From positions 232,483 through 286,180 of the forward strand of contig SWDN01000011.1 of the NCBI GenBank assembly GCA_005116775.1: 53,698 nucleotides of DNA, given 5' to 3'. A program made the position numbers and the translations under genes. Below the pieces are notes generated by a model. The model made no database searches. It was not told the origin of the DNA and saw nothing but the letters and a program-made list of their open reading frames with translations. Positions 8,080 to 16,932 of this stretch are shown one piece after another (the stretch's first letter is position 1; every line of letters starts with the position of its first letter). The DNA comes from Nitrospira sp. (lineage in GTDB: Bacteria; Nitrospirota; Nitrospiria; Nitrospirales; Nitrospiraceae).

Positions 8080-9693
8080 TCAGACTGTTCCTCGTTTGAG
8101 TTTTCGTCTGACCATTCCCCAGACCAGACCGAGTTCTTCTGATCTCAGCAGGGCATGGACACCCAGATAGCCGCCCACGCTCATTCCAACAGCCACAACG
8201 AGCATGGCCGATTTTTCAATCCAATCACCGGGATGGGTCCAGACCTGCGCTGCTGCGACCCACATACAGACCGCAACCAACGGCACTGCTGCGACCAGCA
8301 CGCGCAGTGACGATCGTCCGACGGAACTCCAGTCCACTCCGCCCAACCGACGGTGCAAGACGACGATCAAGATGCCTCCATTGACCATTGCCGCCAGGGC
8401 CGTGGCCAAGGCCAGGCCAGCTGCGCCAAGTGATGACATCAACAGGAGCGAGAACACAAGATTGGCAGCGACAGCGATGGCCGCAGAGATGGCCGGCGTA
8501 CGCGTGTCTTGCAACGAATAGAAGGCGGACACAATGATGCGGACTCCTCCAAAGGCCCAGAGGCCAATGGAATAGCAAAGCACGGCCAGCGCGGTCTCGG
8601 CGGTGTCATGCGCCGTAAAGGTTCCGTGTTCGAAGAACAGATGGATAATGGGCTGACGTAAGAGGATCAGGCCCAACATCGCCGGCAAGATGATAAAGAG
8701 GATCATACGAAGGCCGAACCCCAATGTTTTCCGCAATTCATCCAAATCTCCGCGCGCCGCCTGCGCCGAAAGTGTCGGCAAGATGGCCGTAGCCAACGCG
8801 ACGCCAAAAATCCCGAGCGGAAACTGGATCAATCGCATACCGTAGAAGAGATAGGTCGGTCCACCGACGAAGAAAGAAGCGAGGATGGTGCTGACCGTGA
8901 TGTTGATCTGCGTCACAGAGAGACCGAGGAGTGACGGCACCATCAGCTTGCCGATCCGCCGCACGCCGGGATGACCGGGCGCAAACCGGAACCCGAACAA
9001 CATGCCGCGCCGGCTCAAGCCGGGTAACTGCATGACAAACTGAGCCGCGCCTCCTACCACCACCCCGATAGCCACGCCATGGATCGGCTCCGCCATCATC
9101 GGCGACAAGAACAATGCGCAGCCGATGATGAATATATTGAAGAACACAGGCGAAAACGCCGGCGCCGCAAAGGCACGCATGGAATTCAGGATGCCCATTG
9201 CCAATGCGGCTAAGCTAATAAAGATCAGGTAGGGGAACATGATCCGTGTAAGCAGCGTCGTCATGCCTAGCTTTGCGGGGTCATCATGAAACCCCGGCGC
9301 CAAGAGCCAAACGATTCCGGATGCCAGGATAATGCCCAGAATTGTGATTCCGATCACAATCGTGAGCAGGGTTGTGAAAACAGCGCTCGCCAGTTCCCAG
9401 GCATCTCGCTTCGACTTTTGCGTTTGATATTCTGTGAAGACGGGAATGAAAGCGGAAGACATCGATCCTTCTGCGAATAACTCACGAAGCAAATTGGGAA
9501 TACGATAGGCCACAAAGAAAGCATCGGCCGCAGGTGTGGCCCCAAACAGATTTGCCAATACCATGTCACGGATGAACCCGAGGATGCGGCTGGAAAAGGT
9601 GGCGGCGCCGATCACTCCGGCCGCTTTGACCACCGAGCGAGCCTCGTCTTGCGCATTCGCTGGAGCTGGAGATACCACCGTAGGGTCGGGCAT
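8080..9693 (-). CDS. murJ: Lipid II flippase MurJ (MviN)
   Basis: MurJ flips the peptidoglycan precursor lipid II across the inner membrane. 537 residues with about 14 hydrophobic segments along the protein, matching the MOP exporter fold. The family signature is clear near the N-terminus: FSSRILGFIRDMVLANLFG, then ADAFFVAYRIPNLLRELFAE and GSMSSAFIPVF. The N-terminus begins with a 20-residue polar tail before the first helix. It appears to head a minus-strand unit with ogt and dtd. Confidence 0.97.
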   Translation of the reverse strand: MPDPTVVSPAPANAQDEARSVVKAAGVIGAATFSSRILGFIRDMVLANLFGATPAADAFFVAYRIPNLLRELFAEGSMSSAFIPVFTEYQTQKSKRDAWELASAVFTTLLTIVIGITILGIILASGIVWLLAPGFHDDPAKLGMTTLLTRIMFPYLIFISLAALAMGILNSMRAFAAPAFSPVFFNIFIIGCALFLSPMMAEPIHGVAIGVVVGGAAQFVMQLPGLSRRGMLFGFRFAPGHPGVRRIGKLMVPSLLGLSVTQINITVSTILASFFVGGPTYLFYGMRLIQFPLGIFGVALATAILPTLSAQAARGDLDELRKTLGFGLRMILFIILPAMLGLILLRQPIIHLFFEHGTFTAHDTAETALAVLCYSIGLWAFGGVRIIVSAFYSLQDTRTPAISAAIAVAANLVFSLLLMSSLGAAGLALATALAAMVNGGILIVVLHRRLGGVDWSSVGRSSLRVLVAAVPLVAVCMWVAAAQVWTHPGDWIEKSAMLVVAVGMSVGGYLGVHALLRSEELGLVWGMVRRKLKRGTV

Positions 9694-9852
9694 GAATATC
9701 GGGATTCTAGCGGAACGATATCGGGCAGTCTATGCGCGGCATTGGAAAAGCCTGAACCGGTACGTCGGAGAGACAGGGCATCGGCTTTCACGCTGGATAG
9801 CGTCCATGCTACGATCTGCCCGAATCACTCCCCATGTGTAGAGATCGTGGTT

Positions 9853-10158
9853 ATGTCCCTTGAACACTCGTCCAACTTACCTGGAGGATTCCAAGTCCGA
9901 CACCGCTCGCTTGGGATTTACCAGGGGAGTGCGATCGAGCTGGCGTTCTGGTATCCCTCTTCCGGGATGCCTGAATATGGGTTGTGCCGATTTGCCACGA
10001 AGGAGAAGGCTGAATCGTATCGCACCTATCTTTGTTCCCCTGCCTGTCCAGAGCCTCTCGACGAGAAGGACCTTACCATCGAACCCTATGACCTCGCGGC
10101 ACATGAGGAACTGACCAACAACCATCCGCTTCATTCTGCCTGGGAAACTCCGACCTAG
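9853..10158 (+). CDS. Small protein of unknown function
   Basis: 101 residues from the ATG at 9853. The frame is open further upstream, but that part overlaps the promoter side of murJ and looks non-coding. The protein is soluble and rich in aromatic residues and Cys. It contains ELAFWYPSSGMPEYGLCRFATKE split over two strands, then a Cys-Pro-Ala-Cys turn (CSPACPEP), which may be a metal or redox site. No family is recognised. Only a weak purine stretch precedes the start. It is convergent with the PilZ/Zn-ribbon gene. Confidence 0.6.
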   Translation: MSLEHSSNLPGGFQVRHRSLGIYQGSAIELAFWYPSSGMPEYGLCRFATKEKAESYRTYLCSPACPEPLDEKDLTIEPYDLAAHEELTNNHPLHSAWETPT

Positions 10159-10226
10159 CCTGCCTTACTCATCGCAGTTCGCCGAGACATCGCGCAGAAG
10201 ACGGGCGAGGAGCAGGAGGCGGGAGG

Positions 10227-10736
10227 CTAGGCAGGAACATGGATTTTGCCAGACGATTTATTAGGCTGATCCAGTGTCTGGGCTTGGACGAAATCATGCA
10301 GTCGCTTGTTTTCCTGGGCGGCTCGAAGAAATTTGAAGGCGATGCCACGAGCGCTTACAGAACGGACCATCGCGGCCACTTCAAGAGGAGGTTCACTGTC
10401 ATCAAGGGATAATTGCAGATAGAAGATGTCGTTCGTATGCACCTGGGTTTCACTCTTGATGATACAACCGCCCATGGAGAGGTCGAGCACCCTTCCTTCA
10501 CCGCGAATCTTCCCCCCGGAGAATGAGAGAAAGAGTCGCACGGGAATCCTGAGGTGTTCGCGGCGATCGATCGGATGCGTGGGATGCTGCAACCAAATAT
10601 AAGATGCCAGAAAGCGATGCGTGCACGACGGACAACGGAACGGCGCCACAAAGAGGAGGGAGGCGAGATGCTCGCGCGGCGATTCTGGATGAGATCGCAA
10701 AGGGCCATCTTTCTGGCATCTCGGACAGTGTAGCAT
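10227..10736 (-). CDS. Zn-ribbon plus PilZ domain protein (probable c-di-GMP receptor)
   Basis: 169 residues from the ATG at 10736. In-frame ATGs at 10745 and 10751 are alternatives. The N-terminus forms a four-Cys zinc ribbon (CPRCQKDG and CPSCTHRF about 30 residues apart). It is followed by a PilZ domain with the c-di-GMP signature: an Arg-rich lead (DRREHLRIPVRL) and DLSMGGCI. The domain ends with the usual GIAFKFL strand. PilZ proteins bind cyclic di-GMP and act on motility, secretion or polysaccharide machinery, but the partner here is unknown. Two other small PilZ proteins occur in the window (25809 and 27685), and only this one has the ribbon. Confidence 0.88.
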   Translation of the reverse strand: MLHCPRCQKDGPLRSHPESPREHLASLLFVAPFRCPSCTHRFLASYIWLQHPTHPIDRREHLRIPVRLFLSFSGGKIRGEGRVLDLSMGGCIIKSETQVHTNDIFYLQLSLDDSEPPLEVAAMVRSVSARGIAFKFLRAAQENKRLHDFVQAQTLDQPNKSSGKIHVPA

Positions 10737-10881
10737 GCGCCCCATAATCATCGATCCCTACAGACCCCTCACCCAACCCGCCGACAGACAGGCTCCTTCT
10801 TGTTCACGGATAGATGATCTCCTCCGCCCTGTCAAGGAAACGAATATTCTGTGCGTACGTCGTATTGGGGAAACGCGATGT

Positions 10882-12069
10882 TCATCGGAGAGATCCTTCG
10901 TCTCCACATACGCTCGCGGTAGCGGCCTGGCCAGCCAGAAATCCGGTCGTCCAGGCCCATTGGAAGTTAAACCCGCCGATCCGTCCGTCACAGTCGAGGA
11001 TTTCTCCGATCAGATAGAGGTCCGGCACCAGCTTGGACTCCATCGTCCGAAAATTGACTTCTTCCAGCGGGACACCTCCGGCTGTGACTTCGGCATAGTT
11101 CCAACCACGATCACGCGAGACCGGAAAATTGAGCTTGGTCAATGCCGCGAGCAGGCGATCTCGGTCTTTTCTCGGCAGTTGCGCGATCGCTGTCTTTGGG
11201 TCACATCCGACATAAGAGCAGAGCGCCTCGGCACACCGCTCCGGTATCTGTTGCGCCCATGTCTTCAGCAACGATCGCCGGGGATTCTCCGTCGCTTGCT
11301 CCATCAGCCACACCTTCGCCTGTTCCTGAGTCTGACCGGGCAGAAGATTGCCATAAACCTCTACCGTTTTCCCCTGCTCATGCCCAAGCGACCAGAATCG
11401 GCTTGCGTCCATCACCACTGGGCCACTGACCCCAAAATGCGTCCAGAGGAGACTGCCTGTTCGTCGATCGACTTCTTTCCCGGAAACCCTCGTCGTTAGC
11501 TCAACTTCCTGCGACAGACCAGAGAGTGTCTTGTGAAACATCTGCTCATCGAGCACCAGCGGAACAAGTGCTGGAACGGTGGCCGTTACCTGATGACCCA
11601 GCCGTCGCGCTAACTCGTAGCCGAATCCGTCGCTCCCAGATTTGGGGATCGATCGGCCTCCGGTCGCCAGAATGACCGTCTTTGCTCGCAAAACTCCATG
11701 GATATGGTGGATGACGAAGCCGCCTTCTGAACCGGTGCTCGGAGTGATATCTGTCACTCGATGGTCTGGACACACAACCACGCCCAGGTCATGACAGCGA
11801 TCGACGAGCGCGGTTAAAACGGTTCTCGCCTTGTCGGTGACAGGAAAGAGTTTCCCGGTTTCTTGGCGTTTGAGCGCAACCCCTAGCGAAGCAAACCACT
11901 TCACGGTCTGCTCAACTGAGAACGCCGCCAGCACGTGTTTGATGATCCGGCGATTACCGAAATAGTCCGTGTGGCTGAGAACCTCGTGCGTGACGTTACA
12001 ACGGCCGCCACCTGAAACGAGGATTTTAGCGCCGACCGTTTTCGCACCATCAAGCAATGCGACTCTCAT
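10882..12069 (-). CDS. HI0933/YhiN-type FAD-dependent oxidoreductase, 5' end abnormal
   Basis: Member of the BaiN/HI0933 flavoprotein family, whose reaction is poorly known. From the first ATG (12069) the 395 residues include the second family signature (ILVSGGGRCNVTH), ILATGG and the C-terminal YLIGEILDCDGRIGGFNFQWAW. The FAD-binding VGAGAAGLAAS, which should be at residues 8-20, is encoded in the same frame upstream, at about 12108-12141. No ATG, GTG or TTG precedes it before the in-frame stop at 12223-12225. Either a rare start (ATT or ATC) is used, or the 5' end has suffered an indel, or the base call is wrong. The upstream part overlaps the 3' end of xth. Confidence 0.85.
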   Translation of the reverse strand: MRVALLDGAKTVGAKILVSGGGRCNVTHEVLSHTDYFGNRRIIKHVLAAFSVEQTVKWFASLGVALKRQETGKLFPVTDKARTVLTALVDRCHDLGVVVCPDHRVTDITPSTGSEGGFVIHHIHGVLRAKTVILATGGRSIPKSGSDGFGYELARRLGHQVTATVPALVPLVLDEQMFHKTLSGLSQEVELTTRVSGKEVDRRTGSLLWTHFGVSGPVVMDASRFWSLGHEQGKTVEVYGNLLPGQTQEQAKVWLMEQATENPRRSLLKTWAQQIPERCAEALCSYVGCDPKTAIAQLPRKDRDRLLAALTKLNFPVSRDRGWNYAEVTAGGVPLEEVNFRTMESKLVPDLYLIGEILDCDGRIGGFNFQWAWTTGFLAGQAATASVCGDEGSLR

Positions 12070-12148
12070 CGGACGATTGTTCTGTACGGCTGCCTCTGCT
12101 GAAAAAATCGAGGCGGCTAGCCCAGCGGCGCCCGCACCGACTTCGTGG

Positions 12149-12922
12149 TTAGACCGAAAACTCTGCCCATAAGAATGTGTGATCCGAGGGGTCTTTCGCT
12201 CGCCGCGGCTCGACGTCCACCTCTACCTTGACACAACGCTCTGCCAACGCGGCCGTTGCCAGAATATGGTCGATGCGCCAGCCTCTATTCGCTTCCAGCG
12301 AGCCCGGCGCCCGGTAATCCCAAAATGTGTGCTGCTGCCGGTCCGGATAGAGTTTCACGAACACGTCCTGAAATCCCCATGCCAGCGTATTCTCGTACGC
12401 ACGCCTGGCCGCCTCGTGATAGCAGACATGTTTGAGATGTTTCTCGGGGCTGTGGACGTCCATCGGCCTCGGTGCCACATTCATATCACCGCACCAGATC
12501 GCCGGTGTATTCGGAGACAGGTGCGTCTCAAAATACTTGCGGAGTCGATCGTACCAGCCGAGCTTGTATTGATACTTGGGTGAGTCGATCTCGAAGCCTT
12601 GCGGCACATAGGTATTGACGATGGGAATCCCCTTGATCACCACACGCAAGAGCCGTGCATCTTCCGTTTCTCCTCCATCATCAAACCCGTACGCCACCGC
12701 GTCCGGCTTCTCCCGACTCAATATCGCGACACCATTGTACGACTTCATGCCCCTGTAGGTAATTTCGTACCCCGACTCCGCCAGTGCCAGCAACGGAAAC
12801 TCGCTGTCTTGGACTTTGGTTTCTTGAAGGCAGAGCACATCCGGTTTCTGCCGGATTAGCCAGTCGAGCACAATCGGCAAACGTTTTCGTAGAGAGTTGA
12901 CGTTGAAGGTGGCGATCTTCAT
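12149..12922 (-). CDS. xth: Exodeoxyribonuclease III
   Basis: AP endonuclease and 3'-5' exonuclease of base-excision repair. 257 residues, the usual length. It starts MKIATFNVNSLRKRL. Motifs follow in order: CLQETKVQD (metal-binding Glu), NTYVPQG, WCGDMNVAPRPMDVH (catalytic Asp and Asn), RGWRIDHIL and the final SDHTFLWAEF with the catalytic His. It lies directly upstream of the flavoprotein gene, whose missing 5' coding region runs into its last codons. Confidence 0.97.
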   Translation of the reverse strand: MKIATFNVNSLRKRLPIVLDWLIRQKPDVLCLQETKVQDSEFPLLALAESGYEITYRGMKSYNGVAILSREKPDAVAYGFDDGGETEDARLLRVVIKGIPIVNTYVPQGFEIDSPKYQYKLGWYDRLRKYFETHLSPNTPAIWCGDMNVAPRPMDVHSPEKHLKHVCYHEAARRAYENTLAWGFQDVFVKLYPDRQQHTFWDYRAPGSLEANRGWRIDHILATAALAERCVKVEVDVEPRRAKDPSDHTFLWAEFSV

Positions 12923-13030
12923 GGAGTCTTAGAAACACTCGGGTCGTCGCATCCTAGCAAAAGGCCCACGGAGGAACAAGGTGAAGAGCGTCTCCCGCGC
13001 CAGACTCGATCCAGAGGTTCTCAACAAAAA

Positions 13031-13063
13031 TGGCCCTCAGGAGGTCTTCCCTCCTGAGGGCCA
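13031..13063 (-). terminator. Rho-independent terminator of the Lys/Met-rich protein gene
   Basis: A perfect 14-base stem (13031-13044 with 13050-13063) encloses a five-base loop. Read on the minus strand it is followed by five T residues. It lies 28 bases beyond the stop of the gene ending at 13091, the expected position. This is the clearest terminator in the window. Confidence 0.92.
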
Positions 13064-13090
13064 GGCAATCTGCCGTGACAGATTGAGAAC

Positions 13091-13444
13091 TTATTGCGCG
13101 GTCACAGATGTAGGAGCCGCTGGAACCGTCGCTTTCATGTCATGCCCCATCGATTCAGCGTCGGCTTTCGCTTCTCCGGCTTTAGCTTTTCCCGCGACTT
13201 TGTGCGCGTTCATTTTCTCCTTCATTTCATGGCGCTTCGCCTTGATCGCATCTTTGCGAGCTTTCATCTTGCCCTTCATCTCTTCCTTCTTTGCCTTCAT
13301 CTCCCCCTTCATCGCGCTCTTCTCAGCCTTCATCTCGGCTTTCATGTTACCCACCTCACTCTTCATGGCATCGTCCGCGAAAGCCAGCGAGCTAGTCCCC
13401 ATGAAGCACAAGGCAACAAACGCAACACCGATCAATTTCTGCAT
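13091..13444 (-). CDS. Secreted Lys/Met-rich helical repeat protein
   Basis: 117 residues from the ATG at 13444, which has a near-perfect ribosome-binding site (AGGAGGT, six bases upstream). A signal peptide ends near SSLAFA. The mature part is an almost unbroken charged helix built of short units: MKAEMKAEKSAMKGEMKAKK and further repeats, with Met or Ile recurring at three- or four-residue steps and many Lys and Glu. The tail is Ala/Pro/Thr-rich. No family is recognised. It could be a periplasmic metal- or polyanion-binding helix, or simply a coiled coil. A strong terminator follows, so it is probably a single-gene unit and may be well expressed. Confidence 0.82.
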   Translation of the reverse strand: MQKLIGVAFVALCFMGTSSLAFADDAMKSEVGNMKAEMKAEKSAMKGEMKAKKEEMKGKMKARKDAIKAKRHEMKEKMNAHKVAGKAKAGEAKADAESMGHDMKATVPAAPTSVTAQ

Positions 13445-13652
13445 AGCGCACCTCCTGGAATAGAAATAGATAGTAGGCATGGTCTCCTCTCTTAGGAAAA
13501 GCCACCCTGCTCCCCTTTTTCAATCCTGTCAAGAATAAGTCTGGGAACCGACGTGTGGGTTCCCCATGCTCCAATGACCGACTGGTATTATTCCGGTCCC
13601 GCAGGATGCCTTACAAGGCCACTCCCCCCTCTTATCCATTGCATGTTGAGCG

Positions 13653-14486
13653 TCAATGACTTGCTGACGTGGCTGCGGTGAGATACCGGCGTAGGATGGC
13701 CTGTTCGACTCGTGAGCGTCCACGATCCGGCGCCGGGAATCTAAGCACCAACTGGATCCGCCCTGTTTCGACGATTTGGATGGTAATGCGCGGCTCTGGC
13801 GATGGAGCTTCAAGGAGATTGGTCTGTTCCAACATCTTCATGTGCCTGCCCACTTCTCCCATGAATGAGGAGCATTCTGCCTTTGACGCATCGAGCAGAT
13901 GCCGTTCAGCATCTCGCCAATTCTCCTGGTCACCGAGAGGAATCACAAGAATATAGAGTCCGTACTCCTGGCCATTGTTCTCCTTGACCAACGGATTTGT
14001 AAACAGCAAGCTGTTCGGAAATACCGTCACGCGGCCCGTGTAGAGATGCGAGGTTTGACCCGGCCCTATTTCGAGGAGCTTTGTCGCAAAGATGTCATGA
14101 TCCAACACCACACCGCGATGACCGGCGATCTGAATGCGATCGCCCACTGAGTACACTTTTCCGCCTACTCGTAGCGCCGCTCCACTCCAACAGAGAATGA
14201 GTTCTTTCGTTGCCAACACGAGCGCCGCCGCGACCGCGACAAGAGACACGGCGAACGCTTGAAGCTCGTGCGCCCAGATGCCGACCAATCCCGTGAGCAA
14301 CACGAACACGACGGTATTGCGGACAGAGACGACCCATCGACGTTTCGCCTCCATCGAGAGGGTTGGGTTCCTTGAAATCGCTCGAACGATCAACGCCCGT
14401 ACGCTCAGGAGAAAGGCCAGCAACAGCAGCGAGGCGAGTCCGTCGAGGAGAACTGAGCTGTTGATGTTGGGCATCCACGCAGGCAT
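13653..14486 (-). CDS. MscS-like mechanosensitive channel family protein
   Basis: 277 residues. Four hydrophobic segments (about residues 12-35, 52-70, 75-95 and the MscS pore-like helix near 90-105) precede the beta domain, with YSVGDRIQIAGHRGVVLDHD and VFPNSLLFTNPL as the recognisable MscS features. The C-terminal alpha/beta part is present (EPRITIQIVETGRIQLVLRF). Such channels release solutes on hypo-osmotic shock, but small divergent members may have other roles. It is last in a minus-strand series after a small lipoprotein and a membrane protein. Confidence 0.85.
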   Translation of the reverse strand: MPAWMPNINSSVLLDGLASLLLLAFLLSVRALIVRAISRNPTLSMEAKRRWVVSVRNTVVFVLLTGLVGIWAHELQAFAVSLVAVAAALVLATKELILCWSGAALRVGGKVYSVGDRIQIAGHRGVVLDHDIFATKLLEIGPGQTSHLYTGRVTVFPNSLLFTNPLVKENNGQEYGLYILVIPLGDQENWRDAERHLLDASKAECSSFMGEVGRHMKMLEQTNLLEAPSPEPRITIQIVETGRIQLVLRFPAPDRGRSRVEQAILRRYLTAATSASH

Positions 14487-14505
14487 GGGTCACGGCATCA
14501 GAATG

Positions 14506-14928
14506 TTATTTGGCATTGAGCGTATCGTGAGTTCCCGGCACGCATTCTTCGCGTTTCCACTGTTTCAGGATCTTCTGTTCGTCGAAGTTCAGCGTATAGC
14601 GATAGCAATACAACATGTCTTTGGGGCCCTCCCCGGGCTTTCCCAACAACGAAGTTGCTTGCGTCGCAGCATTGGCCAGGCCAGAAAAATGCCACGAGCT
14701 CAACTCCTTTTCAGCCACAGGAACACGATAGGTCCAGACTGAATCTCCCCCGAGAGCGGGCGTCTTCGCCGTATGGGGCGGCCCAAACATTTCCGTCACC
14801 TCGTCCTGAGTGAGTCGATCCACGCCCTTCTTGAAATAGGCGTCACGCCAGGGACCTCCGCAGGCGAGCATCGCCCCTGCGAAGACCAATAGCCAGACTG
14901 CGAACAAACGTTGATGTACCCGTCTCAT
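14506..14928 (-). CDS. Small lipoprotein of unknown function (BamE-like segment)
   Basis: 140 residues with a signal peptide and lipobox (AMLAC). The mature part begins GGPWRDAYFKKGVDRLTQDEV and continues MFGPPHTAKT and SVWTYRV. This resembles the start of SmpA/BamE-like folds (two helices, then a W-x-Y strand), but the match is short and I do not claim the family. Two Cys residues occur near the C-terminus. Its start overlaps the stop of the upstream membrane protein gene (14925-14928, ATGA), so the two are probably coupled. Confidence 0.75.
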   Translation of the reverse strand: MRRVHQRLFAVWLLVFAGAMLACGGPWRDAYFKKGVDRLTQDEVTEMFGPPHTAKTPALGGDSVWTYRVPVAEKELSSWHFSGLANAATQATSLLGKPGEGPKDMLYCYRYTLNFDEQKILKQWKREECVPGTHDTLNAK

Positions 14929-15167
14929 GACTTAGGTTCATCCTTAAGATCTTGCATGCGTTTTACAGAGCAATAGAGCGCATAGCCTTGAGCCAACATG
15001 CCCGTAACCAATAAACCCAACGCCGTCTGGAGCCACGGCCCTGCTGTGTCATCAAGCCCGTACATTCCGACCACGAAACCGAGCGCGATCGCCACGATTC
15101 CCACAAACCGCGAGATCATCCCTTTCATCCGAAAATTACTGGCAACCTGATTATTGTGCATCGCCAT
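14925..15167 (-). CDS. Small two-helix membrane protein
   Basis: 80 residues with two hydrophobic helices (about 18-36 and 45-65) and a basic/acidic tail (KRMQDLKDEPKS). No family recognised. In-frame ATGs at 15161 and 15128 are alternative starts. It overlaps the following lipoprotein gene by four bases (ATGA) and is 35 bases from the oxidoreductase gene upstream on the same strand. The group oxidoreductase, membrane protein, lipoprotein and MscS may be one transcript. Confidence 0.7.
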   Translation of the reverse strand: MAMHNNQVASNFRMKGMISRFVGIVAIALGFVVGMYGLDDTAGPWLQTALGLLVTGMLAQGYALYCSVKRMQDLKDEPKS

Positions 15168-15202
15168 CGATACGGTACGCTACACTGGATGGTGCGACCG
15201 GT

Positions 15203-16642
15203 TCAACTACGCTGCGCGCGCCCAGAGTCTCTTTCTTCTGCACCCATCTGTTCGACAATAGACTCCGCGGGATAGGTCACGATTTCCGCCAATGTGGGAT
15301 GGTAGTGTGGCATACGCGAGAGATCGGCGACGGTCCCACGGTAATACATCACCGCCGTCAATTCATGGATCAGTTCACCAGCTTCTGGCCCGACGATCTG
15401 CGCGCCAAGAATCTCACCAGTCTGAGTGGCCGCGAGCAGTTTTACAAACCCCTGAGCCGATCCAAGACAAAGCGCTTTCCCATGATCGGCAAAAAGATAC
15501 GAGGCGCTGAGATAGGGAATCCCTTCTGATTTCGCGCGCGTTTCATTCAGTCCAAGCACTGCGACCTGCGGATCGGTAAAGACCACTTCCGTATCCAGAC
15601 GATGATCGATCTTCTTCGCCGGTTGACCGACATGTGTGGCATTGTATCCCGCAATCTCGCCCTGCTGGATAGCGAGATGCACGATGGGCGTGAGCGCGTT
15701 CACATCACCTACGGCATAGATATGGGCTTGCGACGTTCGCATGGCGCCATCGACCATAATCCGTCCCTCGTCGACTGTCACTTCTGCGAGATCGAGGCGA
15801 AGTCCCTCAATGTTGGGCTGTCGGCCCAAGGCCTGAAGAATCTCCGCGCCGACATACGATCGTTCCCGCCCATCTTTCATCACCCACACCGTCTTCCCTG
15901 TTTCGTCGTGGGCCACACGCAGCAATTGCGCCTCCAACACAACCTCCATGCCCTCGTCGATCAATGCGGCTTCCAACGCGTGTCCAACATCGTCGTCCAT
16001 TCCGGTAAGAATCGTGCGTCCCCGTTGCACAATCGTCACCCTCGTCCCAAGTCGGGCAAAGAACTGGCCGAGTTCGAGCGCAACGGCCCCACCGCCCAGG
16101 ACAATCAACGAGCCAGGTTGAGTTCGGAGATCGAGGATCGTATCGCTCGTGAAATACCCTGCTTGGGCTAAGCCAGGAATCTGAATCTCATTGGGTTTCG
16201 ACCCCGTTGCGAGAATAAACGACCCGGCCGACAAGACAGTATCTCCGACGCTGATTTCGTGAGGCGATAGAAAGGTTCCTCGCGATCGATAGAGCCTGAG
16301 CTTTGGGTCTTGAAGCTGTTGAATGCGATAATCGGCAAACTCACGGACCAGCCGGTTCTTCCGGTCCACGATTGCCGACAGGTCGGCCTGAGCTGAGACT
16401 GAGGAGAGTCCAAACTCCTTCGCTCTTCTGAAAAGGGCCGCAACTTCAGCGGAGCGCAGAATGGCCTTTGTCGGCATACAGCCACGAAGGATACACAGCC
16501 CCCCGAGCGGACCCTGATCCACAATCGCCACATCGGCGCCGGCATCGCTCGCAGTCCGGGCCGCCGCATAGCCTGCCGACCCGCCACCGACGACAATGAC
16601 GTCATGCGTGCGGTTCGTCGAAGCCCGGTTTCGTGATCTCAT
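15203..16642 (-). CDS. Class I pyridine nucleotide-disulfide oxidoreductase (dihydrolipoamide dehydrogenase-like)
   Basis: 479 residues. FAD-binding VIVVGGGSAGYAA opens the protein and is followed by the redox-active pair CILRGC in GGLCILRGCMPTK. The NAD(P)-binding LIVLGGGAVALELGQFFA and the second FAD motif IYAVGDVN are present. Near the C-terminus, HYHPTLAEIV supplies the His-Glu pair of this class. Members include dihydrolipoamide dehydrogenase and mercuric reductase-like enzymes. There are no 2-oxoacid dehydrogenase genes nearby and no N-terminal metal-binding domain, so the substrate is open. The start at 16642 has an AAGGAAG ribosome-binding site and diverges from a DUF1653 gene. Confidence 0.9.
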   Translation of the reverse strand: MRSRNRASTNRTHDVIVVGGGSAGYAAARTASDAGADVAIVDQGPLGGLCILRGCMPTKAILRSAEVAALFRRAKEFGLSSVSAQADLSAIVDRKNRLVREFADYRIQQLQDPKLRLYRSRGTFLSPHEISVGDTVLSAGSFILATGSKPNEIQIPGLAQAGYFTSDTILDLRTQPGSLIVLGGGAVALELGQFFARLGTRVTIVQRGRTILTGMDDDVGHALEAALIDEGMEVVLEAQLLRVAHDETGKTVWVMKDGRERSYVGAEILQALGRQPNIEGLRLDLAEVTVDEGRIMVDGAMRTSQAHIYAVGDVNALTPIVHLAIQQGEIAGYNATHVGQPAKKIDHRLDTEVVFTDPQVAVLGLNETRAKSEGIPYLSASYLFADHGKALCLGSAQGFVKLLAATQTGEILGAQIVGPEAGELIHELTAVMYYRGTVADLSRMPHYHPTLAEIVTYPAESIVEQMGAEERDSGRAQRS

Positions 16643-16683
16643 CGTTCACTTCCTTCTACATCGATCATACGGCAGGATACACG

Positions 16684-16908
16684 ATGATACGACCTGGTCG
16701 CTATCGGCCGACCCAGGGCCACGACTATGCGATGCTGGGTCTGGTGCGGCCTTCGGGAGCGGACGTGGAATTCGTCTTCTCTCGCGCTCTCTACAGTGAG
16801 CAGGAGTTGCGGATCAGACCGACGGCCATGCCACAAGAAACTATGGTCGTTAATGGTTATTCCTGTCCAGGGCTTCATTTTCTTGCTGCCCCGTATGTTC
16901 CCACTTGA
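16684..16908 (+). CDS. DUF1653 family protein, divergent paralogue
   Basis: 74 residues. It begins MIRPGRYRPTQGHDYAMLG, and continues ALYSEQELRIRPTAM and VNGY. It aligns along its length with the canonical DUF1653 protein at 17487-17711, with the same opening and the shared RPTAM core, but it has lost the typical HSETEEE stretch. DUF1653 proteins are short, all-beta, and of unknown role. The gene lies 600 bases before its paralogue, with degenerate sequence between, and is divergent from the oxidoreductase gene with 41 bases in common upstream space. Confidence 0.75.
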   Translation: MIRPGRYRPTQGHDYAMLGLVRPSGADVEFVFSRALYSEQELRIRPTAMPQETMVVNGYSCPGLHFLAAPYVPT

Positions 16909-16932
16909 ATTCTTGCCGCTCGTTTCTGACCC

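Noticed and set aside
13094-13495. Phe/His-rich 133-codon plus-strand frame
   Set aside because: It is the antisense reading of the Lys/Met repeat protein; the odd composition is a by-product of repeated AAG and ATG codons.
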